From positions 310,001 to 374,000 of the forward strand of contig OZ244977.1 in the NCBI GenBank assembly GCA_965222995.1: a stretch of DNA of 64,000 nucleotides, read 5' to 3'. This stretch comes from SB11 sp965222995. GTDB taxonomy: Bacteria; Bacteroidota; Bacteroidia; UBA8524. The notes under the pieces were generated by a model that saw only the letters and a list, made by a program, of their open reading frames with translations, was not told the DNA's origin and did no database searches. The position numbers and the translations under genes are program-made. Of this stretch, positions 42,393 to 50,305 are shown piece by piece (position 1 is the first letter of the stretch; every line of letters starts with the position of its first letter).

Positions 42393-43037
42393 TTACTGTT
42401 TTTTCTTATATTCTTTAAGCCAAGCATACCAACCGCTTAACCCGATGCCCCAAAATACTAAGTATACTATGGTGAATAGTATACTGCCTTGTTGCCAGTA
42501 GATAAAAGCTGCTAAAGGATTGTTTACCGCCCAAAGCCACCAGGTTTCTATACGGCGCTTACTCATTAAATAAGTACCCACAACACTTATTACCAAAACA
42601 AAAGCATTGGGATAGGGCATCTCAGCAGCTTTTTGAAACCATTGTGGCATCCATACATGAAAATGGCTTACTACATAGCCCATTATTATCGAGGCGATAA
42701 CAATGCCTAGGGCGGATAGTAAATAAATACTGATTTTTGGACTCCAATATGTTACAGGGACGTGAGCATTGGTAGCTTTTTTATTCCACCACAGCCAACC
42801 TAATATTCCTATTGTGAAATAATAGGCTTGTAGTATTAAATCTGCATAAAGCTTAAACTGATAGGCTACTGCTGCAAAAAATATAACGGCAACCAAATTT
42901 ACCAGCCAAGTGTACGAGATACGCATAGCTGCCAGTATGGTTGCTCCTATGCCAAAAATCATCCCGATTAACTCGGGGTAGCTCATCTCATAATCCCAAA
43001 GGGTGAGAGCAATTTTTTGTGTGCTAAAAATATCCAA
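42393..43037 (-). CDS. pnuT: PnuC-family transporter, PnuT type (thiamin)
   Basis: 214 aa with about seven membrane helices. Family segments: YPELIGMIFGIGATI, LYADLILQAYYFTIGILGWLWW and NPLAAFIYWQQG. PnuC proteins are facilitative carriers for vitamin precursors that are trapped by phosphorylation; those beside TPP-regulated receptors in Bacteroidota are classed as PnuT for thiamin. I start it at TTG 43037, which keeps the homologous IALTLWDYEMSYPE region; ATG 42986 is the conservative alternative. A TTG at 43064 lies inside the upstream gene's terminator and is rejected. The gene precedes the riboswitch, so that riboswitch does not control its own mRNA start. Confidence 0.85.
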   Translation of the reverse strand: MDIFSTQKIALTLWDYEMSYPELIGMIFGIGATILAAMRISYTWLVNLVAVIFFAAVAYQFKLYADLILQAYYFTIGILGWLWWNKKATNAHVPVTYWSPKISIYLLSALGIVIASIIMGYVVSHFHVWMPQWFQKAAEMPYPNAFVLVISVVGTYLMSKRRIETWWLWAVNNPLAAFIYWQQGSILFTIVYLVFWGIGLSGWYAWLKEYKKKQ

Positions 43038-43052
43038 TGCCGCAAAGGAAAT

Positions 43053-43081
43053 AAAAAACCCCAACCTTACTAAGGTTGAGG
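43053..43081 (-). terminator. Intrinsic terminator after the DUF3108 gene
   Basis: On the minus strand CCTCAACCTTA-G-TAAGGTTGGGG followed by TTTTTT, 24 bp after the stop codon of the DUF3108 gene. Confidence 0.85.
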
Positions 43082-43104
43082 TGAAAAGGTAAATCTAAAT
43101 ATTT

Positions 43105-43920
43105 TTATTTCTTATAATTCAAAGGGTGTTTTAAACCTGATTGGTGTGTAATATCTGCTTTTACAGAACCTACTAATATTTCTGCTTTTATGCGAAGCGG
43201 TAATTTGTTCTCATCATCTGAAATCCAAACTTTTAATGCATCTTTATCTTTAAACACACGTCCGTCAACAGCTTGTGGAGAAACCCTTACTGCATTTATT
43301 TTTCCAATATCGGTTTTAATGGTTTCGCGTCCGTCAATTTTAAATTTCAGAGGAAAAATTTCATTGTCAAGATATACATTCAAGGTATAAGAAGTACCAA
43401 TAGGAACATTTTTTACGGGAAGTGTACGGGCATAGTAAGCAACAGATACAACATCCTGAATATCTAAAGGAATTTCTTTTACTCCTTTTTTGCTGAAATA
43501 TTTTTTTAGCTTGTAATTAAAAATTACAAAGTCACTGTCTTCATAATCTCCTTCCTTTTGATTTTTGATAAATTGCAAAGGAACCAAGGCTTGTGTGTCT
43601 AAATACGACTGAAAATGGTCTCTTACCTTAAACATCCAGTCGAAACCTGAGCGTGAGCGCCCAAAACCATCAATGTGGTATGTGGGCCTTCCCTTAATCA
43701 TTACTGGATTATCTTTTATCTTCAAGTCAATATATCCGGCATTGATAAAACCATAGTGTACACGGTATTTGGTATGCTCACCAAAAGTGAAGGCATTGTT
43801 TTCTACCTTTCTTAGTTTTACGGTATTGTCTGTATGGACTTCCTGTACATCTTTATCTATAAATGCAGGGAGAGTTCCTAAAACGGCTATTAAGCCTAAA
43901 AATGCGATTACCTTTTTCAT
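43105..43920 (-). CDS. DUF3108-family periplasmic protein
   Basis: 271 aa with a signal peptide (IAFLGLIAVLGTLPAF). The mature part has the DUF3108 pattern: FGEHTKYRVHYGFINAGYIDL, YHIDGFGRSRSGFDWMFKVRD, LVPLQFIKNQKEGDYEDSD and VWISDDENKLPLRIKAEI. Relatives are periplasmic or outer-membrane-associated proteins of unknown function, with a lipid-binding-like beta fold suspected. A terminator separates it from pnuT. Confidence 0.88.
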   Translation of the reverse strand: MKKVIAFLGLIAVLGTLPAFIDKDVQEVHTDNTVKLRKVENNAFTFGEHTKYRVHYGFINAGYIDLKIKDNPVMIKGRPTYHIDGFGRSRSGFDWMFKVRDHFQSYLDTQALVPLQFIKNQKEGDYEDSDFVIFNYKLKKYFSKKGVKEIPLDIQDVVSVAYYARTLPVKNVPIGTSYTLNVYLDNEIFPLKFKIDGRETIKTDIGKINAVRVSPQAVDGRVFKDKDALKVWISDDENKLPLRIKAEILVGSVKADITHQSGLKHPLNYKK

Positions 43921-44064
43921 ATTAGTTTGTTTTTTGGTTGTGTAATAAATAATTCAATATCCGTTCCAATTTCAAATTAATACGCTGTAACTACTATAGG
44001 TAAACGATTTTAGCAATAATTTAATACGCAAAAACATAAATGTTAACAGTGAAAAAGTGGGGAT

Positions 44065-45165
44065 TTAATCTTTAAAAATGCTACAGCCTGCCCCAAAGCC
44101 AAAATAATCGGCACTATCAAAATGGGCTTTTAAAATACTGTATAGGAATATATTTTCAGAAGCTTGCCATTTTAACCCAACTTGCTGGTAAATAGCTCGT
44201 TTAGATTTGTTTTTGTTGTATACATAAGCACCCAAATCGCACATAAATGATAGACGGCTTATTTTTAATTCATACGAAGCCTTTATACCTGTTTCAAAAG
44301 CATTAGCAAAGCCTTCCCTTTCTTTACGCTGTTCTGAAAAAAGATTTCCTTCATCGTAAAAAAAGTCTACACCACCACCTAATTTACTTGTTGATGAAAC
44401 ACTATACCCATACCTAAGTTGTATTGAAACAGGGATAACCCTAGTTGAAAACAGGTGATTTATATTTTTACTCCCACCCAATGCAATCAAACTATATTCA
44501 TGCTTAGAATCTTCAAATTTTTTTGGTTCTGTTCGCTCAACATGTGTATTTTTTATATAATGTGCTAAGCCAATTGTAGCGTCAGGAAGGTTCAGTCCTA
44601 AATTGGGAAGTTTTATGTTTCCATTTGAAAAATGAGTAATACCACCCATTAATGTCAGTTCGGTTTGATTGGTTAAAAAAATACTGATTACCCCATGTGC
44701 ACCCATGTTGGCATTGACAAAAGAGCCGACAGTTCCATTTTTAGGGTTGTTAGTGCTATTAAACGGTTTGGTTACATAACCTAAACCCGTTGAACCCCTT
44801 AAGTTCCATTGCCACTTTTGTTTTTTAATTACAGGTAGCTCTATATAAGGCAAAATACCATATACAGAGCCTGTAATATCAGGGTTTCCTAAATAGGCAT
44901 AGTATAATCTGACTCCCCAAAACGGTTGATGAAATTTTCTGTGCCAATATTTACGATTGGCAGTTTTTACCCTTATATCTATACTACTTCCGTATATAGG
45001 GGCTTTAAGGTTATCAATTTCCTTTTTATGTGCCCATACAAAACCAGTAAAGGGATGGATTCCCACTCCTAATTTTTGTGTACTGGTTTGCGCTATCCCT
45101 TTACTTGCTATTAGTAAACACAAGGTTGCTATACAAATAGATATTTGCTTTTTAAAGGGTAGCAT
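44065..45165 (-). CDS. PagL-like lipid A 3-O-deacylase (acyloxyacyl hydrolase family)
   Basis: 366 aa from the ATG at 45165 (a TTG two codons earlier is less likely). Signal peptide ending GIAQ. The catalytic His-Ser pair of PagL is visible as H178 and S180 in GGITHFSNGNIKLPNLGLNLP (shown in part), followed by the expected Asn. PagL removes the 3-O-linked acyl chain of lipid A in the outer membrane. This protein is about twice the length of Pseudomonas PagL (about 170 aa), with a second half of further beta strands, so it may be a 12- to 16-strand barrel. It starts 17 bp after the aldehyde dehydrogenase stop codon. Confidence 0.85.
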   Translation of the reverse strand: MLPFKKQISICIATLCLLIASKGIAQTSTQKLGVGIHPFTGFVWAHKKEIDNLKAPIYGSSIDIRVKTANRKYWHRKFHQPFWGVRLYYAYLGNPDITGSVYGILPYIELPVIKKQKWQWNLRGSTGLGYVTKPFNSTNNPKNGTVGSFVNANMGAHGVISIFLTNQTELTLMGGITHFSNGNIKLPNLGLNLPDATIGLAHYIKNTHVERTEPKKFEDSKHEYSLIALGGSKNINHLFSTRVIPVSIQLRYGYSVSSTSKLGGGVDFFYDEGNLFSEQRKEREGFANAFETGIKASYELKISRLSFMCDLGAYVYNKNKSKRAIYQQVGLKWQASENIFLYSILKAHFDSADYFGFGAGCSIFKD

Positions 45166-45182
45166 TAACAATTTACAAGGTA

Positions 45183-46739
45183 CTAAATATCAAACTCAAT
45201 GCCTTGCGCCAAGGGTAACTCAGTACCGTAGTTAATGGTATTGGTTTGGCGGCGCATGTATACTTTCCATGCATCAGAACCACTTTCGCGACCACCTCCG
45301 GTTTCTTTTTCACCACCAAAAGCACCACCAATTTCAGCACCTGATGTTCCTATGTTTACATTGGCAATACCACAGTCGCTACCCCAATGGGCTAAGAATC
45401 GCTCTGTTTCAAGCATATTGTTAGAGAATATGGCAGAGCTTAAACCTTGTTTTACACCATTTTGCATCGCAATAGCATCTTCAAGCTGGCTATATTTTAT
45501 CATATACAAAATAGGAGCAAAAGTTTCTGCCTGCACTATAGGGTAATGGTTTTCTACCTCGGCAATGGTTGGCTTCACGTAACAGCCTGATTCATAGCCT
45601 TCACCGCTTAATATTTCACCACCTACAAGTATTTTACCACCTTGCTCTTTTATTTGCTCAATAGCATTGATGTAGTTATTCACTGCATCCTTATCAATTA
45701 GAGGGCCTACAAGGGTGTTCGGATCTAAAGAACTACCAATACGCAATTGAGGGTAAGCATTTACTAGCATGGTCTTAAACTTATCGTAAATACTATCGTG
45801 TACTATTATGCGGCGGGTAGACGTACAGCGTTGCCCGCAGGTACCTGCTGCACCAAAAATTACTGCACGTAGTGCAATATCCAAATCTGCATTTTCACTA
45901 ATTATAATAGCGTTGTTTCCGCCTAATTCTAATAGTGATTTGCCTAAACGTGCTCCAACTGCCGCACCTACTTTTTTACCCATACGAGTAGAGCCTGTAG
46001 CAGATACTAGCGGGATACGCTCATCGTTACTCATCAATTCGCCAATTTTATAGTCACCCACAACCATATTAAAAATACCTTCAGGCAAATTGTTATCTTT
46101 TAATACTTGTGCAATCAGATTCATACAAGCTACAGCTGTTAAAGGCGTTTTTTCCGAAGGCTTCCAAATACTCACATCGCCACAAACTGCAGCAATCATA
46201 GAGTTCCAACTCCACACGGCTACAGGAAAGTTAAAAGCTGATATAATACCTACTATGCCTAATGGATGATATTGCTCATACATTCTGTGGTTAGGGCGTT
46301 CGCTATGCATAGTTAAGCCGTGTAGCTGGCGCGATAGTCCTACAGCAAAATCACAGATATCTATCATCTCTTGCACCTCGCCTAAACCTTCCTGATATAT
46401 TTTACCCATTTCATAACTTACCAGCTTGCCCAAAGGGTCTTTATATTCACGTAGTTTATTTCCGTATTGGCGCACAATTTCACCACGTTTCGGTGCAGGC
46501 ATTTTTCGCCATATTTCGAAAGCTTCTTGTGCTTTACCTACTACATAGTTGTATTCGTTTTCAGTTGCCATACTGGCTTTGGCAATTAGTTTTCCGTCAA
46601 CAGGTGAATATATCTCACGTATTTCAGGGTTCATAGGATGCCCCCATACCTGTCCTGTGCAAGCTGCATCGTTTAACTCTTTAATACCAAGTGTTTCCAA
46701 TATTTCTTTAACGTTGAAAGTAGAAGCCGAAGAAGTCAT
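45183..46739 (-). CDS. Aldehyde dehydrogenase, antiquitin/ALDH7 type (alpha-aminoadipate semialdehyde dehydrogenase)
   Basis: 518 aa from the ATG at 46739; the TTG at 46763 is part of the -7 box. NAD-binding and catalytic parts: SAFNFPVAVWSWN, IWKPSEKTPLTAVA, general base E271 in LELGGNNAIII, and nucleophile C305 in GTCGQRCTSTRR. The C-terminal block GTSGAEIGGAFGGEKETGGG and NTINYGTELPLAQGI is specific to the antiquitin group. The likely reaction is oxidation of alpha-aminoadipic semialdehyde (from piperideine-6-carboxylate) in lysine catabolism. No other lysine genes are next to it. It is followed by the PagL-like gene. Confidence 0.93.
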   Translation of the reverse strand: MTSSASTFNVKEILETLGIKELNDAACTGQVWGHPMNPEIREIYSPVDGKLIAKASMATENEYNYVVGKAQEAFEIWRKMPAPKRGEIVRQYGNKLREYKDPLGKLVSYEMGKIYQEGLGEVQEMIDICDFAVGLSRQLHGLTMHSERPNHRMYEQYHPLGIVGIISAFNFPVAVWSWNSMIAAVCGDVSIWKPSEKTPLTAVACMNLIAQVLKDNNLPEGIFNMVVGDYKIGELMSNDERIPLVSATGSTRMGKKVGAAVGARLGKSLLELGGNNAIIISENADLDIALRAVIFGAAGTCGQRCTSTRRIIVHDSIYDKFKTMLVNAYPQLRIGSSLDPNTLVGPLIDKDAVNNYINAIEQIKEQGGKILVGGEILSGEGYESGCYVKPTIAEVENHYPIVQAETFAPILYMIKYSQLEDAIAMQNGVKQGLSSAIFSNNMLETERFLAHWGSDCGIANVNIGTSGAEIGGAFGGEKETGGGRESGSDAWKVYMRRQTNTINYGTELPLAQGIEFDI

Positions 46740-46760
46740 TATTTGTTTGTGTTTTTTGTG

Positions 46761-46791
46761 CAAATTTAGGTGATATAACTTACCATAGCAA
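46761..46791 (-). promoter_or_regulatory. Bacteroidota-type promoter of the ALDH7 gene
   Basis: Minus strand: TTG (46791-46789), exactly 20 bp, TAAATTTG (46768-46761), then 21 bp to the ATG at 46739. Confidence 0.75.
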
Positions 46792-46827
46792 TTTGCCTAT
46801 TGTTGGGTTTAAAAGTATTTTGCAAAC

Positions 46828-47928
46828 ATGGCAGAACCCTTAAAAAACCTCTACAACGAAACCTTTTTTGATACTTTTGGTAATGTACTGTCAAAAGCCA
46901 TTAAAGGCTTTGACAAAAAAGCATTTACCAAACAAGTTTTTAATAAAGAGTGGAGTGGTTTAGAGCTGAAACAACGCATGCGGCATGTATCGACAGTATT
47001 GCATAATTTTTTGGATGCTGACTTTGCAAAAGCTTCGAGACAACTTATTGATATAACAGATATGCTATTGAATGGCAAAGAAGGCAAGCTGGATTTCTTA
47101 CACATGTTTTTGCCTGATTATGTTGAGCTATATGGTATTGACGATTATGATAACAGCATAAAAGCGTTTGAGAAAATAACGCAACATTCTAGTGCTGAAT
47201 TTGCTATACGGCCCTTTATAATAAAATACCCCCAAACTATGAAGCAAATGCTGGCTTGGAGTAAGCATCAAAACCCTTATGTGAGAAGATTAAGTAGCGA
47301 GGGTTGCAGACCACGTTTGCCTTGGGCTATGGCTTTGCCTGAGTTTAAAAAAGACCCTGCGCCTGTTTTACCCATTTTAGAAAATTTGAAACAGGATGAA
47401 GCAGAGACAGTACGTAGAAGCGTAGCTAACAATTTAAATGATATTGCTAAAGATAACCCTAAGGCAGTAATGGAAATTGTGAAACTCTGGCAAGGAACAA
47501 GCAAGAATACAGACTGGATTATTAAACACGGGAGCCGAACACTTTTAAAACAAGGTAATTTAGATGCGTTGGATACTTTTGGTTTACAACAAAAGATAAA
47601 AGTTGAAGTGAAGGATATTGCGGTAAGTCCAAATAAAATTAAAATTGGCGATACTGCTACCTTAAGTTTTTCAATAATATTAAAAGAAAAGAAATCTACA
47701 AAACTTAGGGTTGAGTATGGGGTATACTATGTAAAAGCTAATGGAAGTACCAATCGTAAATTGTTTAAAATTACAGAAAATACTTATACTCCTAATAAAA
47801 AAGTCGATTTTAACAGAATCCTTCGTTTCCATGATATGACTACCCGAAAACACTATCCCGGACAACATAAAATTACTGTTGTTATTAATGGAAAAGAGTA
47901 CGGAGAAACAAGCTTAAAGCTTAGCTGA
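46828..47928 (+). CDS. DNA alkylation repair protein, AlkC type
   Basis: 366 aa. Residues about 1-250 are HEAT-like helical repeats of the AlkC/AlkD glycosylase superfamily (NPYVRRLSSEGCRPRLPWAM, ETVRRSVANNLNDIAKDNP, DWIIKHGSRTLLKQGN). Residues about 255-366 are a beta-rich Ig-like domain (VEVKDIAVSPNKIKIGD, FNRILRFHDMTTRKHYPGQH), the arrangement known for AlkC. These enzymes excise N3- and N7-alkylated purines without flipping the base. ATG start; divergent from the ALDH7 gene. Confidence 0.88.
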   Translation: MAEPLKNLYNETFFDTFGNVLSKAIKGFDKKAFTKQVFNKEWSGLELKQRMRHVSTVLHNFLDADFAKASRQLIDITDMLLNGKEGKLDFLHMFLPDYVELYGIDDYDNSIKAFEKITQHSSAEFAIRPFIIKYPQTMKQMLAWSKHQNPYVRRLSSEGCRPRLPWAMALPEFKKDPAPVLPILENLKQDEAETVRRSVANNLNDIAKDNPKAVMEIVKLWQGTSKNTDWIIKHGSRTLLKQGNLDALDTFGLQQKIKVEVKDIAVSPNKIKIGDTATLSFSIILKEKKSTKLRVEYGVYYVKANGSTNRKLFKITENTYTPNKKVDFNRILRFHDMTTRKHYPGQHKITVVINGKEYGETSLKLS

Positions 47929-47982
47929 TTTAAAACTGGAATAGTTATTGAACTTTCGCACCGAAACTTTGTATTAACTACT

Positions 47983-49986
47983 ATGAAAAGAACTATACTA
48001 TTTACTTTACTATCAATTTTTTATGTGTTTACAGTTACTGCACAAAATACTTGGTTAAAAACCTTTGGGGGAGATGAAGTAGAAGCTGTAAACCAAATAG
48101 AAACTGATGATGCAGGTAATGTTTATGTAGCAGGGAGAACAAATGCTGACTTAACCATTGGTGATACTGTTATCAAAAAAGATGGAAGTAGTTCAACTTC
48201 TGTTTACAACTTTTTCTTAGTTAAGTTTAATAAAGCCGGAGATTTTGTTTGGGCAAATATGCTGAGAGTACTTTCTACTGATGGCGTTAGTGGGTTAGCA
48301 GTCGATAAAGAACACAACGTATATATGTCGTTAAGAAAGCCTAGCTACTATTATAAATTTGACTCAACCGGAAAACAACTTTTTGAGAAAAGAATAAATG
48401 CGCTTAGTGGTGTTATAGGTGGTATTGAAATAGATGATGAAGGATATACTTGGTTAGGATGCTCTTTTAACAAGAGACCTTATAAGTTAGATAATTTACC
48501 TACAATTGACCCAGATGATAAAGCTATGATGTTTTTGGCAAAGTTAGACCAAGACGGTAACGGTGTTATGGTAGTTCCCTTTGCCAGTAATTCAGTAACA
48601 AGTCAAATATCTAACATTGAATTAAGAGATAGTTTTATTTATGCTATTGGTAATACCCAGTTTGATATTGTTGTAGGAACGGACACTTTAAAGAACTGTG
48701 ATATATTATTAGCAAAATTTAATACTAATGGGGAATATAAATGGTCGAAAGGCATAACCGGTACAGACCCGATTGGGACTGAACATGTTATTGATATTGC
48801 TGTTTCAAGAAACCATCAAGTAGTAATTACAGGTAGGTATGATGATCCTATTTTTGTTGAAGGTGTAACCTTATCTAATCAGGCTGAAAGAGAGCGAATG
48901 TTTTTAGTCTCATATGATGCTAACGGAACTTTTATGTGGGCAAAAAATTCGACTTCTTATAATACATCAGGGGTTGATATTGAGTTTACTCCTGACAATA
49001 CATTGGCCTATTTTTCCAGTTATGCTTTCAACTTTGTTTATCAAGGATTAGGTGTTGGTGATGGTGTTAGCGGCAAAAGATATCCTATCTTAATGGAGAC
49101 AGATACTCTTGGGAACCCTTTATGGGTAAATACTTTAGGGCAGACTAATTGGACTTACGGCAGGGCTTTTTCTATTGATGATAATGGAAACTGGTATATG
49201 GGAGGTGAGTATACTGCTGAACCCAATACTACTATTGATGGCAAAAATTTGACTGCCTTAGGTGACAGAGATATTTATTTGATAAAGAATTTTACTGTTC
49301 CTAAACCTAATGTCCAAAGTAATACTTTTTGCGGAGGAGAGATTGGTAAAAGAATTATTGCAATAGGTAATAATATACATTGGTATACTGATACCGGTTT
49401 AACTCAATTGGAATACGTTGGTGATACACTGAAAGTTAATGCAACCGCTACTACAACCTATTACGTAGTGCAAAAGGCAGGAGGAGCCATTAGTGAGCCC
49501 AGAATTATTACTGCTACAATTTTGCCTGCTACTCAAGTAAGCATTCAAGCTACCTTTCCAGCTTTAACAGCTTTACCAAAAACGGGAAAAAGTTATAAAT
49601 GGTTTGCTGATGGGGTTGAGGTACAAGGTGAAACCTCACACTCTATAATCCCTGCAAAAAGTGGCAAGTACCATGCAGTTTTAATTGATAGTAACGACTG
49701 TAATAATTACTCTGATACTGTGAATTATATTTTCACTTCAATTAATGAGCTAGAAAGAAATATTTCAGTTTATCCTAACCCTGCTACAAATAATGTTTCA
49801 ATTAGCGGTTTACCACACGAAGCAATTAAGTCGGTTACATTATCAACTATTGCTGGTAAACAACTAAAAGCTACAAACCGTTTTAATGGTACTTTTTCTT
49901 TAGAAGGAATTGCTAATGGTGTATACCTGGTTAATGTTAAAACATCTAATAATCAATTTATTAAGAAGTTGGTTGTTCAACATTAA
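47983..49986 (+). CDS. T9SS type A cargo protein with SBBP-like repeats
   Basis: 667 aa. Signal peptide (YVFTVTAQ). The first 430 residues hold repeated units of the form DDAGNVYVAGRT, KFNKAGDFVWANM, AKFNTNGEYKWSKGI and DDNGNWYMGGEY, which resemble SBBP/beta-propeller repeats. Two beta-sandwich modules follow, then a C-terminal T9SS sorting domain: SVYPNPATNNVSI, LSTIAGKQLKA, GVYLVNVKTS and a terminal basic segment. It is therefore predicted to be secreted or surface-attached; ligand unknown. Confidence 0.9.
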   Translation: MKRTILFTLLSIFYVFTVTAQNTWLKTFGGDEVEAVNQIETDDAGNVYVAGRTNADLTIGDTVIKKDGSSSTSVYNFFLVKFNKAGDFVWANMLRVLSTDGVSGLAVDKEHNVYMSLRKPSYYYKFDSTGKQLFEKRINALSGVIGGIEIDDEGYTWLGCSFNKRPYKLDNLPTIDPDDKAMMFLAKLDQDGNGVMVVPFASNSVTSQISNIELRDSFIYAIGNTQFDIVVGTDTLKNCDILLAKFNTNGEYKWSKGITGTDPIGTEHVIDIAVSRNHQVVITGRYDDPIFVEGVTLSNQAERERMFLVSYDANGTFMWAKNSTSYNTSGVDIEFTPDNTLAYFSSYAFNFVYQGLGVGDGVSGKRYPILMETDTLGNPLWVNTLGQTNWTYGRAFSIDDNGNWYMGGEYTAEPNTTIDGKNLTALGDRDIYLIKNFTVPKPNVQSNTFCGGEIGKRIIAIGNNIHWYTDTGLTQLEYVGDTLKVNATATTTYYVVQKAGGAISEPRIITATILPATQVSIQATFPALTALPKTGKSYKWFADGVEVQGETSHSIIPAKSGKYHAVLIDSNDCNNYSDTVNYIFTSINELERNISVYPNPATNNVSISGLPHEAIKSVTLSTIAGKQLKATNRFNGTFSLEGIANGVYLVNVKTSNNQFIKKLVVQH

Positions 49987-50005
49987 TTCTTGATTTTTGC
50001 CCGTG

Positions 50006-50305
50006 ATGGGAGAAGAAAAAATAATGACTTTGCACCCCGATGGTAAAAAAGGGGTTAATATTTTAAAACACCGTTACGATTTAATTAAGGATACTATACT
50101 ACAGATTCTTGAAAAAGAAGGGCAGATTACTTTTGAAAGTTTAGCTGATAAAGCTGTTGAAATTGTAGAAAAAGATTTTGACGGCAAACCTTTGTGGTAT
50201 ATTGTTACAGTAAAGCTCGATTTAGAAGCCAGAGGGATTATAAAAAGAGTGCCCAAAACAAGCCCGCATCAACTAGTATTAAACGCAAGCTTAGCGAGTA
50301 ATTAG
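50006..50305 (+). CDS. Small winged-helix-like protein (DUF6958-like)
   Basis: 99 aa from the ATG at 50006 (a TTG three codons earlier is less likely). The pattern TLHPDGKKGVNILKHRYDLIKD, ILQILEKEGQITFESLADKA, WYIVTVKLDLEARGIIKRVP fits a small winged helix-turn-helix protein that I associate with DUF6958. No signal peptide. DNA binding is plausible but unproven. Its 3' end overlaps the convergent T9SS cargo gene by 15 bp. Confidence 0.7.
   Translation: MGEEKIMTLHPDGKKGVNILKHRYDLIKDTILQILEKEGQITFESLADKAVEIVEKDFDGKPLWYIVTVKLDLEARGIIKRVPKTSPHQLVLNASLASN

Noticed and set aside
43038..43064. Extended pnuT start at TTG 43064
   Set aside because: This codon lies inside the stem of the terminator of the DUF3108 gene, so it would be removed from most transcripts.
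11530..46739. Pairing of proline dehydrogenase with the aldehyde dehydrogenase as a proline degradation pathway
   Set aside because: The dehydrogenase has antiquitin-type C-terminal motifs rather than those of P5C dehydrogenase, and the genes are far apart.
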